This document shows positions 1 to 9,566 of a DNA stretch of 64,000 nucleotides, in pieces. Location of the stretch: positions 153,826 through 217,825 of the forward strand of contig MCFL01000041.1 in assembly GCA_002102555.1 (NCBI GenBank), given 5' to 3'. The stretch's first letter is position 1; each line of letters starts with the position of its first letter. The stretch is from Catenaria anguillulae PL171 (lineage: Eukaryota > Blastocladiomycota > Blastocladiomycetes > Blastocladiales > Catenariaceae). The notes beneath the pieces were generated by a model. The model did no database searches. It was not told where the DNA came from and worked only from the letters and a program-made list of their open reading frames with translations. The translations under genes and the position numbers were made by a program.

Positions 1-5
1 GCCTG

Positions 6-20
6 GCACAACCACTTTTT
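6..20. repeat. LINE target-site duplication, left copy
   Basis: GCACAACCACTTTTT, repeated exactly at 7876–7890. The two copies bracket the truncated LINE, with Copia-1 inserted in the T-run. Confidence 0.8.
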
Positions 21-472
21 TGTTATGAAATACGGATGTATTTGGTCCCACGTATAAAGCAGCAGTCGGGTTATTGTTCCCACACTTCAGATGGGAGGAG
101 GGTCCACCATTTTATACCTGCGATGGGCTCTTGGACTTGAGCAGGCGGGTCGTCTGTCAACCCCGAAATCCAGGTATGCTCACGGCACACTTGGACTCGC
201 AACTCTGGTAGTGAACCACAGCACATGGGAAGTGTCCTAGCTCCCTACCATCGAGTCGACCTATCAGTAGATTAGCTTCTTAATCTATTCCCAACGCAGT
301 ACAGAGTGTCGTTTCCCTTCCACCTTGGATGGGATCGGTGGGATGTGCTTCGTCTTGTCTCACCTGCCGAATCCCCAGATTAACCATACTTGGCCGGGCA
401 TGATCAAATCATTTGGAAGGTGTTGTTCACCGATTCGGTCAAGCATCGATAGGCGAGTCACATATCACAACA
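21..472 (-). repeat. Copia-1 3' LTR (left copy)
   Basis: 452 bp, begins TGTTATGAAA and ends ATCACAACA on the plus strand. It matches 5188–5639 at every position I compared. For this minus-strand element it is the downstream LTR. Confidence 0.93.
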
Positions 473-480
473 CTCCCCCT
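473..480 (-). other. Copia-1 polypurine tract
   Basis: Plus-strand CTCCCCCT directly abuts the left LTR. Read on the element strand it is AGGGGGAG immediately before the LTR, the position and composition expected of the plus-strand primer. It fixes the element's orientation as minus. Confidence 0.8.
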
Positions 481-805
481 CATACCTGTGATTGAGGTGA
501 CTGTTCGCAGTAGGAGGTGACAATACTCTTTATTGTCTGAGTCGTCTACTCTGTGCCTTCGCACTTGCGCGAATCGTTGTTTATGTGCATGCATCAGGCT
601 CTCTGCCTACGATTCAATTTGCTCGTCTGCAAACGCAATTTTCTCCTAAGCGATCCAGGATTGTGAGTATCCATCCGGATCCGCATTACTTCATGCTACT
701 CTTTCATAATCCTGTTTGATTGCTTCCAATCAATGACTTCTCATCCTGGTGGGCAAGTGGTCTCATGGACAACTCAATACTCTCACAGGTAGTCACTTTA
801 GCCCT

Positions 806-3800
806 TCAGCTTGCGGCCTCTTCTCTGCTCATCATACCTAATCCTTTGAGGTGTCGCCAATGCGTCTCATTGGGCAAAGCCTTTGTGAAGATATCAGCCG
901 TGTTGTCTTGACTTGCCACAGATCGCACGTCAACGACCGTTTCGTTCTGTTCCCTTATGAATGCATGAAACTTTGGATCGATGTGCTTTGTCGCGTCTGT
1001 TCGCACGAATCCCTTCTTGATTTGCGCAATACAAGCTTCATTGTCCTCATGCATGGGAATAGCTGAAGGACTCGTCTTCAGCCCTGTTGACATCTCAACA
1101 AAATTTGACAATCTTTTGAGCCATACCGCCTCTCGTACTCCTTCATACAAGGCAATGAGCTCAGCATGTGCCGTGGAGGTAGAGACGATGGTTTGCTTCT
1201 TCGATCTCCACGAAACGGCACTTCCTCCAAGCTTGAAGACATATCCTCCTTGGGATTTTCCTGTATTCGGGTCCGATTTGTACCCAGCGTCTGCATACCC
1301 ACACAACATCTCGGTGGATCCGCGCTTGAAAAGAATACCAAAATCCTGCGTCCTTTTGAGATACTTGAGGATGCGCTTCACGCCATTCCAATGGCGTCTC
1401 GTTGGTTTCTGTGCATGTCTTGCCAGCACATTAACTGCAAAGGCAATATCGGGTCGCGTCCGATTTGCCAACCACATAAGCTCCCCGATGGCCGAGAAGT
1501 ATGGTACTTCCGATCCAAGGATGGGCTCCCCCTCTTTTGGATCTCCATACAACTCCCGTTCGCCTCTGACTTCCATCGGCGTCCTCATTGGGTTGCAATC
1601 CTCCATGCGATACTTCTTCAGTAGTTTTCGCACATATGTGGTCTGATGCACAAAAATGCCTCTATCAAAGTGCTCAATTTGCAGTCCGATGCAATGGGAA
1701 ACCTGTCCGAGATCCTTCATCTCAAACTTGTCAACCATCATCTTCTTGGCTTTCGCGACTGCTCGCTTCGTGCCGATGATGTTGAGATCGTCCACATAAA
1801 TCGCAATGATAGCGAATCCACCGTCCTCATCTCGTCTGATGAAAACACATGGAGCAGACTCGTCATTCTTGAAACCGTTCTCGATCAAGTAGTTCGTCAG
1901 CTTCTGATACCACATGAGCCCGGATTGCTTCAATCCATACAACGCCTTGAGCAGCTGACACACAGGCTTTCGCACGTTGGCTTGCTGCTCTTCTTGATGA
2001 CCCTCTGGTGCATCCAAGAATATGGTATGATCCAAGTCTCCATACAGGTAAGCGGTAACAACGTCCTCTGCTTCCGACTCAAGACCAAACATTGCTGCTA
2101 ATGCGATCATACAGAGATAGGTTGCAGCGTCCACGACTGGAGCGTATGTATCAGTATAATCCTCGCCGAAACGCTGTGCGTATCCTTTGGCAACCAGTCG
2201 GGCCTTGTACCTCACGACTCTTCCTGTTGCGTCTCGCTTCCGGACGAATACCCATCGGTATCCCAAAGGCTTGCATCCATCAGGCAGTTCAAGTACATCT
2301 CCAAGTACGTGACGCGTTTCCAGCGAGGATAACTCGTCGGACATTGCTTGCTCCCACTTTGGCCACGCCTTCTGCTGCCGTGCTTCATTAACAGACTTGG
2401 GATCAGGCTCATCATCTTCGTTCACATCTGAACTTTCAGTGTTGTGGGCTTCCCCATCGCCCACGTCGGCTGCTTCAACCATGGGCTCGCTCATTGGTTC
2501 ATCAACCATGATCGGGTCGCCTGATTCCTCAACCAGCGATGTTACCTTTTCAATCGGCGAATCATCATTTCCTCGCGCAATCTTGTTTGCCTTTGCCGCA
2601 TGAATCACGTCTCTTGTCCTACGCTTCCGTGGGTTCTTGTCTTTGGAGCCAGATGGTCGTCCTGGCTTCCGTCGCGGTTCTACATCACGCGCGGGTAGAC
2701 CAGTTTGAATAGCTGCCGGACTGTTCTTCACAGTGGAGCAAATGCCATCTGTTTTCGTGATTCCTTGCACGGGGGCAAATACATGCGGTGCATTCTCAGC
2801 AATCTTTTGATACGCTATGACCTTCTTCACTTGTGCTTCCACAATTTCTCGATTTGGCTCAGACGCTTCGCTGAATATGCCAGATGTCCGAGGAAGCGTC
2901 GTGTCGGCAAATAGGTTGCTCTTCGCGTTCCTCGCCGTGAGCTCCATCTGAGCATTCGCCACCGAGTCTACTTCTGGTTTCCCAAGCGCAGGAAAGAGGG
3001 TTTCGTCAAACACGCAATCCGCGAAACGGGCAACGAACATCTCACCATTTCCTGGGTCAATGTATCGAATGATGGAAGGAGACTCGAATCCAATGTAGAT
3101 TCCCAAAACTCGTTGTGGTCCTAATTTCTGCCTCTTCGGCGGAGGGATAGGAACATAGACTGCACAACCAAACGTTCTCAGATGGGCGATTGAAGGCTTC
3201 TCTCCATCAAGCAACTGTCTGGGTGATTCATCCATCGTCCCAGCTGGCCGATACTGTAGCAACTCATTTGCATGTAACGCGGCTGGTCCCCAACAACTTG
3301 CTGGTAAGTTGCATCCCATGAGTAGCGTCCTGGTCACTTGTTGCACACGTTTGATGTGCGCTTCCGCAGATCCATTTTGAGAGTGAGCATATGGTACGCA
3401 CGTTTCATGAATGATGCCAAGCGATTCCAAGAACGTCATCATTGAAACTGAAATAAATTCCTGGGCATTGTCAAAGCGAATCTTCTTTATCTGCCGATGT
3501 GGATACTGTGTCTTCATTTGAATAATGAACTTGACGACAGTAGCCATTGCAATATCCTTCGATGTAAGCAAATAGAGGAACGAGCGTCGTGTTCCGCGGC
3601 AGATAATCACCATGAAATACTTGAAGGGGCCGGAAGGTGGATCGATTGGACCATGCTCATCCACAGCCAAGTGGCTGAGAAACTCTGGTGTGTCCGTTGG
3701 GAGGTGGTAGGTATACTTTGCGGTCTGATATTTGCCCAACGCACAAGACTCGCAAGGTTTACCGATACCGTTCCCACATAAGCCTTCGCCCTTCCATTTC

Positions 3801-3925
3801 GGTGGTGCTCCACGCGTGCTCTTCAACAACTTGCGTGACATCACCTGACCGGGATGCCCTAATCGTGCGTGCATGGTCTTCTCCAAGTCAGTGCCCTGCC
3901 CGTCGACATGGTACGCCAGTATCAC
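806..3925 (-). CDS. Copia-1 pol: integrase, reverse transcriptase, RNase H
   Basis: About 1,039 codons without a stop. In order: the pre-integrase zinc region starting HARLGHPG (near residue 18) with a later CESC pair; an integrase core with Asp in AVDEHG, Asp in RFDNAQEF and Glu in SAEAHIKR; a proline- and acid-rich linker; reverse transcriptase from YRWVFVRKRD with the first catalytic Asp in EDVVTAYL and the YVDD box; and copia-type RNase H with ADAGY, AELIAL and HEDN. No ATG opens it: the frame begins just after a TAG near 3970, so it should be made by continuing from the protease frame. All catalytic residues are present, so pol looks functional apart from its upstream frame joins. Confidence 0.92.
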   Translation of the reverse strand: MILAYHVDGQGTDLEKTMHARLGHPGQVMSRKLLKSTRGAPPKWKGEGLCGNGIGKPCESCALGKYQTAKYTYHLPTDTPEFLSHLAVDEHGPIDPPSGPFKYFMVIICRGTRRSFLYLLTSKDIAMATVVKFIIQMKTQYPHRQIKKIRFDNAQEFISVSMMTFLESLGIIHETCVPYAHSQNGSAEAHIKRVQQVTRTLLMGCNLPASCWGPAALHANELLQYRPAGTMDESPRQLLDGEKPSIAHLRTFGCAVYVPIPPPKRQKLGPQRVLGIYIGFESPSIIRYIDPGNGEMFVARFADCVFDETLFPALGKPEVDSVANAQMELTARNAKSNLFADTTLPRTSGIFSEASEPNREIVEAQVKKVIAYQKIAENAPHVFAPVQGITKTDGICSTVKNSPAAIQTGLPARDVEPRRKPGRPSGSKDKNPRKRRTRDVIHAAKANKIARGNDDSPIEKVTSLVEESGDPIMVDEPMSEPMVEAADVGDGEAHNTESSDVNEDDEPDPKSVNEARQQKAWPKWEQAMSDELSSLETRHVLGDVLELPDGCKPLGYRWVFVRKRDATGRVVRYKARLVAKGYAQRFGEDYTDTYAPVVDAATYLCMIALAAMFGLESEAEDVVTAYLYGDLDHTIFLDAPEGHQEEQQANVRKPVCQLLKALYGLKQSGLMWYQKLTNYLIENGFKNDESAPCVFIRRDEDGGFAIIAIYVDDLNIIGTKRAVAKAKKMMVDKFEMKDLGQVSHCIGLQIEHFDRGIFVHQTTYVRKLLKKYRMEDCNPMRTPMEVRGERELYGDPKEGEPILGSEVPYFSAIGELMWLANRTRPDIAFAVNVLARHAQKPTRRHWNGVKRILKYLKRTQDFGILFKRGSTEMLCGYADAGYKSDPNTGKSQGGYVFKLGGSAVSWRSKKQTIVSTSTAHAELIALYEGVREAVWLKRLSNFVEMSTGLKTSPSAIPMHEDNEACIAQIKKGFVRTDATKHIDPKFHAFIREQNETVVDVRSVASQDNTADIFTKALPNETHWRHLKGLGMMSREEAAS

Positions 3926-4334
3926 TCCTCTCGTTGCAGATATCGAGCCAAAGTAGAGACCATCGCCCTATCTATGAATTCATCAATCAGCTTCTGATCT
4001 TTTCGTACTGAGAGCACTTCTCTCCCATCGCCCCTTCGACTCGAGTTCACATGCAAACTGTTCTCCCTCAATGCCCTCAGGCTGATCAAGTTTCGGTTGG
4101 ACATGGGTGCATATACCGCATCAGGTATGTCAACGATAGTCCCGCTCGTCAGCGTCACTTGTGCATGGCCTTTTGCCAATCCAGTCATTTCTCCTGCGAT
4201 AGTACTGATGCGAATCGTGTGTGTATTGTTCAGGCACTCTTCGTGGTGAACAAAATACTTCAATTTCGTCAATACACAATGCGTCGTTGCACTATCCAGG
4301 AGGCACTCGTCAAACTCCATTCTCGTTGTCCTTG
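3922..4334 (-). CDS. Copia-1 protease segment
   Basis: The retropepsin-type motif LLDSATTHCVLTK (Asp-Ser-Ala-Thr-Thr) lies just downstream of gag, followed by a typical copia spacer ending ARYLQREE. It is read in a frame different from both gag and pol. The gag frame stops at 4310 about 25 nt after this frame would have to be entered, and this frame stops at 3922 just inside pol. Entry needs a +1 shift and exit a −1 shift, or two single-base sequencing errors. Copia elements usually encode gag-pol as one frame, so error or recent decay is likelier than two programmed shifts. Confidence 0.75.
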
Positions 4335-5076
4335 GCCGTCGCCGTGACCTCGTCGATTTCCATGCGCTCCATGGCCTGAGCCACATTCGCGACTGCCACT
4401 GGCTTCTCGGTGGTAAACGGTTGCGCCGGGGTCTCCTCGACCATGGTACAGTGGACTTCTCCAAACATGATACCACCTTGGCCACCGAATGCAATCTCGA
4501 CGTTGTTGACTTGTGGCCGGTCCTTGTCGCCGTTGCGAGTCTCGACAAACTTCTTGTGCAAGTACTCGAGCTTCTCGCGGTCCGAGGCACCGCATTGACG
4601 GCCAATGTGGCCTTTCTTGCCACACGCGAAACACAGGGTGTTGGGCCCAATCGTCGTTGGCCTCTTGGTCGCCTTGGCCTTCCTTTTGGCGTCCTTGCGG
4701 GCGACACTTTCGAGCTTGGTCCAGACTTGACTGGGATGATTCTCGTCGTCGTACAAAGCCTTGAGTACTTCATCCATGTGGGCCCGAAGGATTGCCAACG
4801 TGAACGCTTTTTCTTGCGGCGTGCCCGTCAGTTGGGCCGGCAGATTGGTATCCGTCGGGAGCGTGTGCGCGAGCTTGCGCACGTTTGCGTATTGGCGGAC
4901 GTCACGGCGCCAAGTCAGGTAGTTGTCTCCTCCGATCTTGAGCTTGTCAAATACCTCGTGGTATGGGTGGAACTTGAGGTGGTCCGTCGAGGTGTTGCGA
5001 ATGGTGATCGATGTACCGGTGGAGGAACCAGAGGTGGTCGTGCCAGTGGATGGAGCAGGGGGGCGTCGTCGGGCAT
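4310..5076 (-). CDS. Copia-1 gag
   Basis: The first ATG, at 5076, opens a Pro-rich N-terminus (MPDDAPLLHP). A frame change is then needed to reach the conserved gag text KLKIGGDNYLTWRRDV and the CCHC zinc knuckle CFACGKKGHIGRQC (C-X2-C-X4-H-X4-C). The gag frame ends at 4310 after an acidic tail. The capsid part is short compared with typical UBN2-type copia gag, so a segment may be missing. The single-base break in the N-terminal third resembles the homopolymer breaks in host genes of this window. Confidence 0.75.
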
Positions 5077-5088
5077 GGTGGTGGATTT

Positions 5089-5136
5089 GTGCGAGTGCGA
5101 GTGCGAGTGTGTGTGCGAGTGCGAGTGCGAGTGCAG
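5089..5136. repeat. GCGAGT hexamer microsatellite in Copia-1 leader
   Basis: Imperfect tandem hexamers GCGAGT/GTGTGT lie between the 5' LTR and the gag start of Copia-1. Read on the element strand they are CTCGCA repeats. Confidence 0.7.
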
Positions 5137-5174
5137 TGGAGGTCTATTGTTTTGGGGAAACTGCAGGTGTCTAT

Positions 5175-5187
5175 GGTGCTGATAACG
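5175..5187 (-). other. Copia-1 primer-binding site, tRNA-Ile anticodon arm
   Basis: The plus strand reads GGTGCTGATAACG directly against the 5' LTR. This equals the anticodon arm of eukaryotic tRNA-Ile(AAU), GGTGCTAATAACG from memory, except that the first anticodon base is G instead of A. The element strand (CGTTATCAGCACC) would therefore pair with the tRNA, with C opposite wobble position 34. That position is inosine in the mature tRNA and pairs with C. The site starts opposite tRNA nucleotide 40. Confidence 0.7.
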
Positions 5188-5639
5188 TGTTATGAAATAC
5201 GGATGTATTTGGTCCCACGTATAAAGCAGCAGTCGGGTTATTGTTCCCACACTTCAGATGGGAGGAGGGTCCACCATTTTATACCTGCGATGGGCTCTTG
5301 GACTTGAGCAGGCGGGTCGTCTGTCAACCCCGAAATCCAGGTATGCTCACGGCACACTTGGACTCGCAACTCTGGTAGTGAACCACAGCACATGGGAAGT
5401 GTCCTAGCTCCCTACCATCGAGTCGACCTATCAGTAGATTAGCTTCTTAATCTATTCCCAACGCAGTACAGAGTGTCGTTTCCCTTCCACCTTGGATGGG
5501 ATCGGTGGGATGTGCTTCGTCTTGTCTCACCTGCCGAATCCCCAGATTAACCATACTTGGCCGGGCATGATCAAATCATTTGGAAGGTGTTGTTCACCGA
5601 TTCGGTCAAGCATCGATAGGCGAGTCACATATCACAACA
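5188..5639 (-). repeat. Copia-1 5' LTR (right copy)
   Basis: 452 bp, the upstream LTR of the minus-strand element, matching 21–472. The promoter for Copia-1 should lie here, but I could not place a convincing TATA box. Confidence 0.93.
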
Positions 5640-7875
5640 TTTTTTTTTTTTTTTTTGTTAACCACGTTGCATGTATTTATAAAATCAATCAGATCTGAAC
5701 ACCCAAGAGGAAGGGAAAGGGGGAAAATTCAAACAGACACTCAGAATACACCTGCCAGAGGCAGCAACAGGCACACAACACAATGGAAGGAGCGGTTGGC
5801 AACAGTGGGGGGGGAGGGGGGGGAGGGGGAAGGAAGAATATGTAAGCCAATGGTGATAAGGGCAAGAAATCAAGGTGAGGGCAAAGGCAGCATCAAGAGT
5901 GCAGGTTGGGGGGGGGTCGAGGCACGGGCCAATGACAATCGATGCAGGGGAGCGGGGGAAACAAGCAGTCCATGTGAGACATCCGATTTTTTTTTTTTTT
6001 TTTTTTTTTGTTGCGGTGGTTTTCATCTTCTCCAACGGAAGTTCAGAAGAGGGAGTGAGGCGGGCGGGGTGACTGTCGGGGGGCTAGGTTTGTGGCAGGG
6101 AGAGGACAGGAACAAAAGTCGTGTGGGGCCCAGACAAGCTGCGCACCACAACCCGGTTTACGAAACGTTTTGTTGATGGCTGGAGTCCGAATAGCGGTTG
6201 TGCCAGGCCTGGCATGGCACCAAGGTGATGCCAGAATGCCCACGGAAGCGGCCTGATGTCGTCTTGGGCAGCACCAAGGAGGGGTGGAGCACCAACAGCC
6301 AACTCGTGCGTGAAGTGGCATGCAATTTCAGCTGCAGACACAGGTGCGTTACTTGATGTTGTTGTTGACCTTTGGTCGTGCATACTTGGCAGAGGCAATT
6401 GGTCGCGCCTCGGTTGTCTTGGCCCGGTGGAGCAATCGAGCCAACCTTCTCACACCGCGGCTTCCACACTGTGCACCAGACAAGCAACGAAACACTTGCC
6501 ACAATCCGCGGGAGCTGGGATGCAAGCCCGGGGAACCTCCTGCGTAGTGCCAAGTCTACTACACACGCCGCTGTTGCGCGCAGGCGACTTGGGTGCAACA
6601 AGTGGGCAAGCACACTTCTTGCCTGGACTGCGAGAGTCGTGTCAGCGCCTGGCAAAAGTTGCTCAACGCACTCGTGGGCCGCCACGCCAAGCTCCCACCG
6701 CTTGTCAGCCAGCCTTGGACACACCACCCAATGCTGCTGGTCATCCAAAGAGCCACACAGCGTGCAGAGCGGTGACGGGGCGCGATCTGGCCAGTACATG
6801 TGCAATTGGGCAAGCGTTGGGAGCCGTCCCGTGAGCACCTTGACGCGGAAAGTGACCAGAGATTCAAGGGAGAATGATGCGACACGCGCGGCGGGCTTGC
6901 GGCCACTGCGAATGGCCTTTGCAAATATGAGCATGTCAGGTTCTGGGACGAGCTTGTACACATGGCTTGCGAGCTGCACCCTTGCTTCTGCCCGAGATGC
7001 CGCCTGGAGCGCCTTGCTGAGGCTAGTGTACACTGGCAAGTGCCCAAGCTGCAACAGTGCGCCAAAGTCAATCTCTGCGAGGAATTCCTTGCTAAACCTG
7101 CACGCCCGAGGCGCAGATGCCCCACGCGACGCAAGCTGATCAGCCTTGTCGTTGTTGCGGTCTCCTGAATGGCCTTTGACCTTGACTATGGTGATGCTCA
7201 GGTCGCGGCGGCGCACAATTGCCCTCAAAACGAGGAGGAGATCGAGCAGCGTGGGCGGCGAGCGCATTTCGGCGGTGATTGTGGCGGGTTCCGAGAGTGT
7301 GGTGGTGACAAGGAGACACGCCGCTGCCGAGTCAGAGTGGACGCGGGCGCGAGAACTTGGAGGCAGGTACGCAGCGAGCGCGCAGACAGCGTAAAGCTCG
7401 GCACGAGTCGAGCTGGCTGGTGCTGCGGGGAGGCGGCCAAAAAGCTCAATGCCAAGTGCGGGGCAGTGTGCGCCAAATCCCATGAGCGTTACCGAGGCAC
7501 TGGTGGCAGGCTGGAGTGAGCCATCGGTCCAACAATCAAGCACCTTCCGCGTCGCCCGTGTGAATGGGCCACGATTCGACGTTGGCGGGTACTTGAAAAT
7601 AGCCGGCTCGCTGGCATGTAATGGGTCGTCATTGTCGCTGTCGCTTGAGCGGTCCTCGGAGTCTGACACGTCGCGATTGGGATCGCCAAACACCGGTTCT
7701 CGCAGCAGCTGGACATATGGGCACAGGTGTGGGTGGGCAGAATCTGGAGCGTGGACCAAAAAGGCAACTGGGCCATCCCGTCGATCTACTGATTGAAGAG
7801 CGGAGACTGGCCGGGCGAGCGAAAGCGGTACCGCGGTGGTGCAGTCTGGCCTGTTGAGGCGGTCGTGCGCAAACC
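5640..7875 (-). mobile_element. 5'-truncated LINE with poly(A) tail
   Basis: A minus-strand non-LTR element: the C-terminal part of ORF2, a 500-nt 3' UTR (with an internal A23 run, T's at 5987–6009), then a poly(A) tail (T's from 5656 leftwards) split by Copia-1. The 3' end contains AATACATG, shared with the other LINE ends here. A 15-bp target duplication GCACAACCACTTTTT flanks it at 6–20 and 7876–7890, A-rich at the element side as for L1-type endonucleases. It is 5'-truncated within ORF2. Confidence 0.85.
6158..7875 (-). pseudogene. LINE ORF2 C-terminal fragment: RNase H and zinc finger
   Basis: An open frame of about 570 codons with no N-terminal endonuclease or reverse transcriptase, lost by 5' truncation. 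An RNase H domain is clear: CWTDGS (Asp), RAELYAV (Glu), VHSDSAAA (Asp), then VKGHSGDRNNDKADQLA (His and Asp). Downstream is the usual LINE tail with a CCHC-like finger, CTLCGSLDDQQHWVVCP. The frame runs on to 7918 across the target duplication by chance. RNase H after the reverse transcriptase is known in Tad, I and some L1-like fungal LINEs; I cannot assign the clade. Confidence 0.85.
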
Positions 7876-7890
7876 GCACAACCACTTTTT
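7876..7890. repeat. LINE target-site duplication, right copy
   Basis: GCACAACCACTTTTT, identical to 6–20. It marks the 5' truncation point of the minus-strand LINE at 7875. Confidence 0.8.
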
Positions 7891-7909
7891 GGACTCCAGC
7901 CATGAGCAA

Positions 7910-8050
7910 TGTTGGCATGCTTGCATAGGTAAGACTAGAAGGTCATCAAGCATGGGTAGTATATACTAAACGACCCAGAATTATCTGAAGAGCTAACCAT
8001 GGGTTGGTGCCCAACTGCTGGGTCACAGATCACAAACACAAACACACAAC
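7910..8050 (-). repeat. Gypsy 3' LTR, first part
   Basis: Begins TGTTGGCATGC and matches the first two-thirds of the LTR at 19695–19903 with a few substitutions. It stops at CACACAAC, where LINE sequence begins. Confidence 0.85.
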
Positions 8051-9552
8051 CCACCAACTGCAGAAGCCGCAAATCTATGAATGGAATTCTTCTAAAAAAA
8101 ACTCCAAGCAATACATTGAGCACCTTGCCCATACCCTAAACTAAGCGCCGTCTGTTCGCCTGCCATGACTGACCTCATGATTGTTGATGCCCAGGCGTCA
8201 GCGATCACTGGTTGGCTGGGGCCCACCCCTTTCTCTGTCAATCCGCAGGCCACTGTCGCCCAGCTCAAGCCATATTACAATGTCGATGCGCTCCTTGGGC
8301 ATCGTACTGTCGCTGGAATCAAGTTTTTACAAGTCTCATACAAAAGCCAAGATGATTTGGCCTCAGCCATCAACAAGCCCTCAACTTTATACCGTGGCCA
8401 GTACATCCATGCCATGACTGATGTCAAGGAGTGGTTCAACCAGTGTGCCGACCAAGCCAAGAACGTGCAGATTCTCTGTGCGTACAACACGATCCGCCAG
8501 CTCCCTGGTTTGCTCGCCAAGGGCCATGCCCTGCTGGTCGACAACTGCCGTGCTCGCTGGTTCTCCCACATCTTGTGGCGGTATGAGTCCAAGGAGGATG
8601 CCGACGCCACCGTTGGCCTTGGCGAGTACGCTCTTAACAGTCATGATTTGCGCTTCTTTCCTGGTAATGCCAAGTTGTGTTTCTCTTGTGGTTCCCTGGA
8701 CCACTTGAGGAATGCATGCCCCACACGCCCTCCAGTCAAGACCCTGCCTCCCTCCTTCTCGTTCCCCGCGCCGGCGCTGGCAAGTGCTGGCGGTGTCAGC
8801 TATGCTGATGCTGCCAAGCAAGCCCTCAACAAGGTTGACTCAGTCGAGAGGGATTTGCGTGCCAAGGTCGCGTATTTGGCAGGTCAAGTCAACGACATGA
8901 AGGAGCAGCTGGCCAAGTTCTGTGCCCGGCAAGATGAGCTGCTTGCGGCCCTCAAACTGGCGCAGGACAAGGTCGCCAAGCAAGTCGAGGAGCTTGATAC
9001 TCGCCAAGAGTCACTAGCCAGTACGGTCAAGGGGCTTTCGGCAAGTCTCGAGACCCTCACCACCGAGCTTGATGCTGAGTCTGAGATGGTGGCCGAGTTG
9101 AAGGCCCACAAGGCAAGGATGTCAGAGCGGTATATGCGGGTCAACCGCGACCTTGCCATTGTTGAGGCGGACCTAGCAGTAGTGTTGGACGAGCTTTGGC
9201 AGTCCAAAGACTTTGCAGCCGCCTTGACAGCTGCGCAAGAGCTGAGTTGGGCCCACAAGGCAAAACAGAAGGGTGTGCTGAGCCCAGAGGACATCTGAAG
9301 GGCTGCTTCCTTGTTGGTTTGTTGTTGCTCCTCCCCGCCTGCTCCTCAATTTCCTTACCTGCCTCATCCGCACGGTCGCTTACGGCCCCTACTGCCACTT
9401 GCCTGCCGTCCCCTAATGCTTGCTTGTGACGCTCATGTTGTAGCGGTTGTGTTCTGGGCTCTTCCTTCTTGCTTCCTCCTCTTTGAAGCTTTTGAGTTGG
9501 TTGTAGCCCACAATACATGCAGTAGTGTATTTTAAAAAAAAAAAATAAAAAA
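8051..9552 (+). mobile_element. ORF1-only LINE copy A (half-LINE)
   Basis: About 110 nt of 5' leader, an intact ORF1, 235 nt of 3' UTR, and an A-rich tail (AAAAAAAAAAAATAAAAAAA) preceded by CAATACATGCAGTAG, the same 3' end as LINE copies here that keep ORF2. There is no ORF2. No target duplication was found. On its left is the broken gypsy LTR, on its right an inverted ORF1 copy. Confidence 0.75.
8165..9298 (+). CDS. LINE ORF1 protein with CCHC knuckle and coiled coil
   Basis: 377 codons, intact from ATG to TGA. Residues about 1–160 form the domain shared with the ORF1 copies at 9.6–10.4 and 13.4–14.4 kb (LAKGHALLVDNCRARWFS is a good anchor). A CCHC knuckle, CFSCGSLDHLRNAC, follows near residue 175, then a Pro-rich spacer, then a long heptad-like coiled coil (about 215–345) ending in AIVEADLAVVLDEL. 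Zinc knuckle plus coiled coil fits an RNA-binding, multimerising LINE ORF1 protein. It is the only undamaged copy of the three, so it may still be translated and act in trans. Confidence 0.8.
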   Translation: MTDLMIVDAQASAITGWLGPTPFSVNPQATVAQLKPYYNVDALLGHRTVAGIKFLQVSYKSQDDLASAINKPSTLYRGQYIHAMTDVKEWFNQCADQAKNVQILCAYNTIRQLPGLLAKGHALLVDNCRARWFSHILWRYESKEDADATVGLGEYALNSHDLRFFPGNAKLCFSCGSLDHLRNACPTRPPVKTLPPSFSFPAPALASAGGVSYADAAKQALNKVDSVERDLRAKVAYLAGQVNDMKEQLAKFCARQDELLAALKLAQDKVAKQVEELDTRQESLASTVKGLSASLETLTTELDAESEMVAELKAHKARMSERYMRVNRDLAIVEADLAVVLDELWQSKDFAAALTAAQELSWAHKAKQKGVLSPEDI

Positions 9553-9566
9553 AGCTCGTCCAGTAC

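Larger units (their letters stand above)
21..5639 (-). mobile_element. Copia-1, complete Ty1/copia LTR retrotransposon
   Basis: A 5,619-bp element on the minus strand bounded by two 452-bp LTRs that look identical base for base, each TG…CA. The flanking 5-bp duplication is TTTTT (16–20 and 5640–5644) because it landed in the poly(A) tail of a LINE, so the duplication itself is weak evidence. A polypurine tract lies next to the 3' LTR and a primer-binding site next to the 5' LTR. The domain order gag, protease, integrase, reverse transcriptase, RNase H is Ty1/copia. Identical LTRs imply a recent insertion, yet gag, protease and pol lie in three different frames. Confidence 0.93.

Noticed and set aside
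4421-5182. A 253-codon plus-strand protein
   Set aside because: Antisense to Copia-1 gag, whose zinc knuckle and conserved text are on the minus strand.
5657-6009. 3' transduction in the first LINE because of two A-runs
   Set aside because: The family 3' end AATACATG lies next to the outer tail, so the inner A23 is just part of the 3' UTR.
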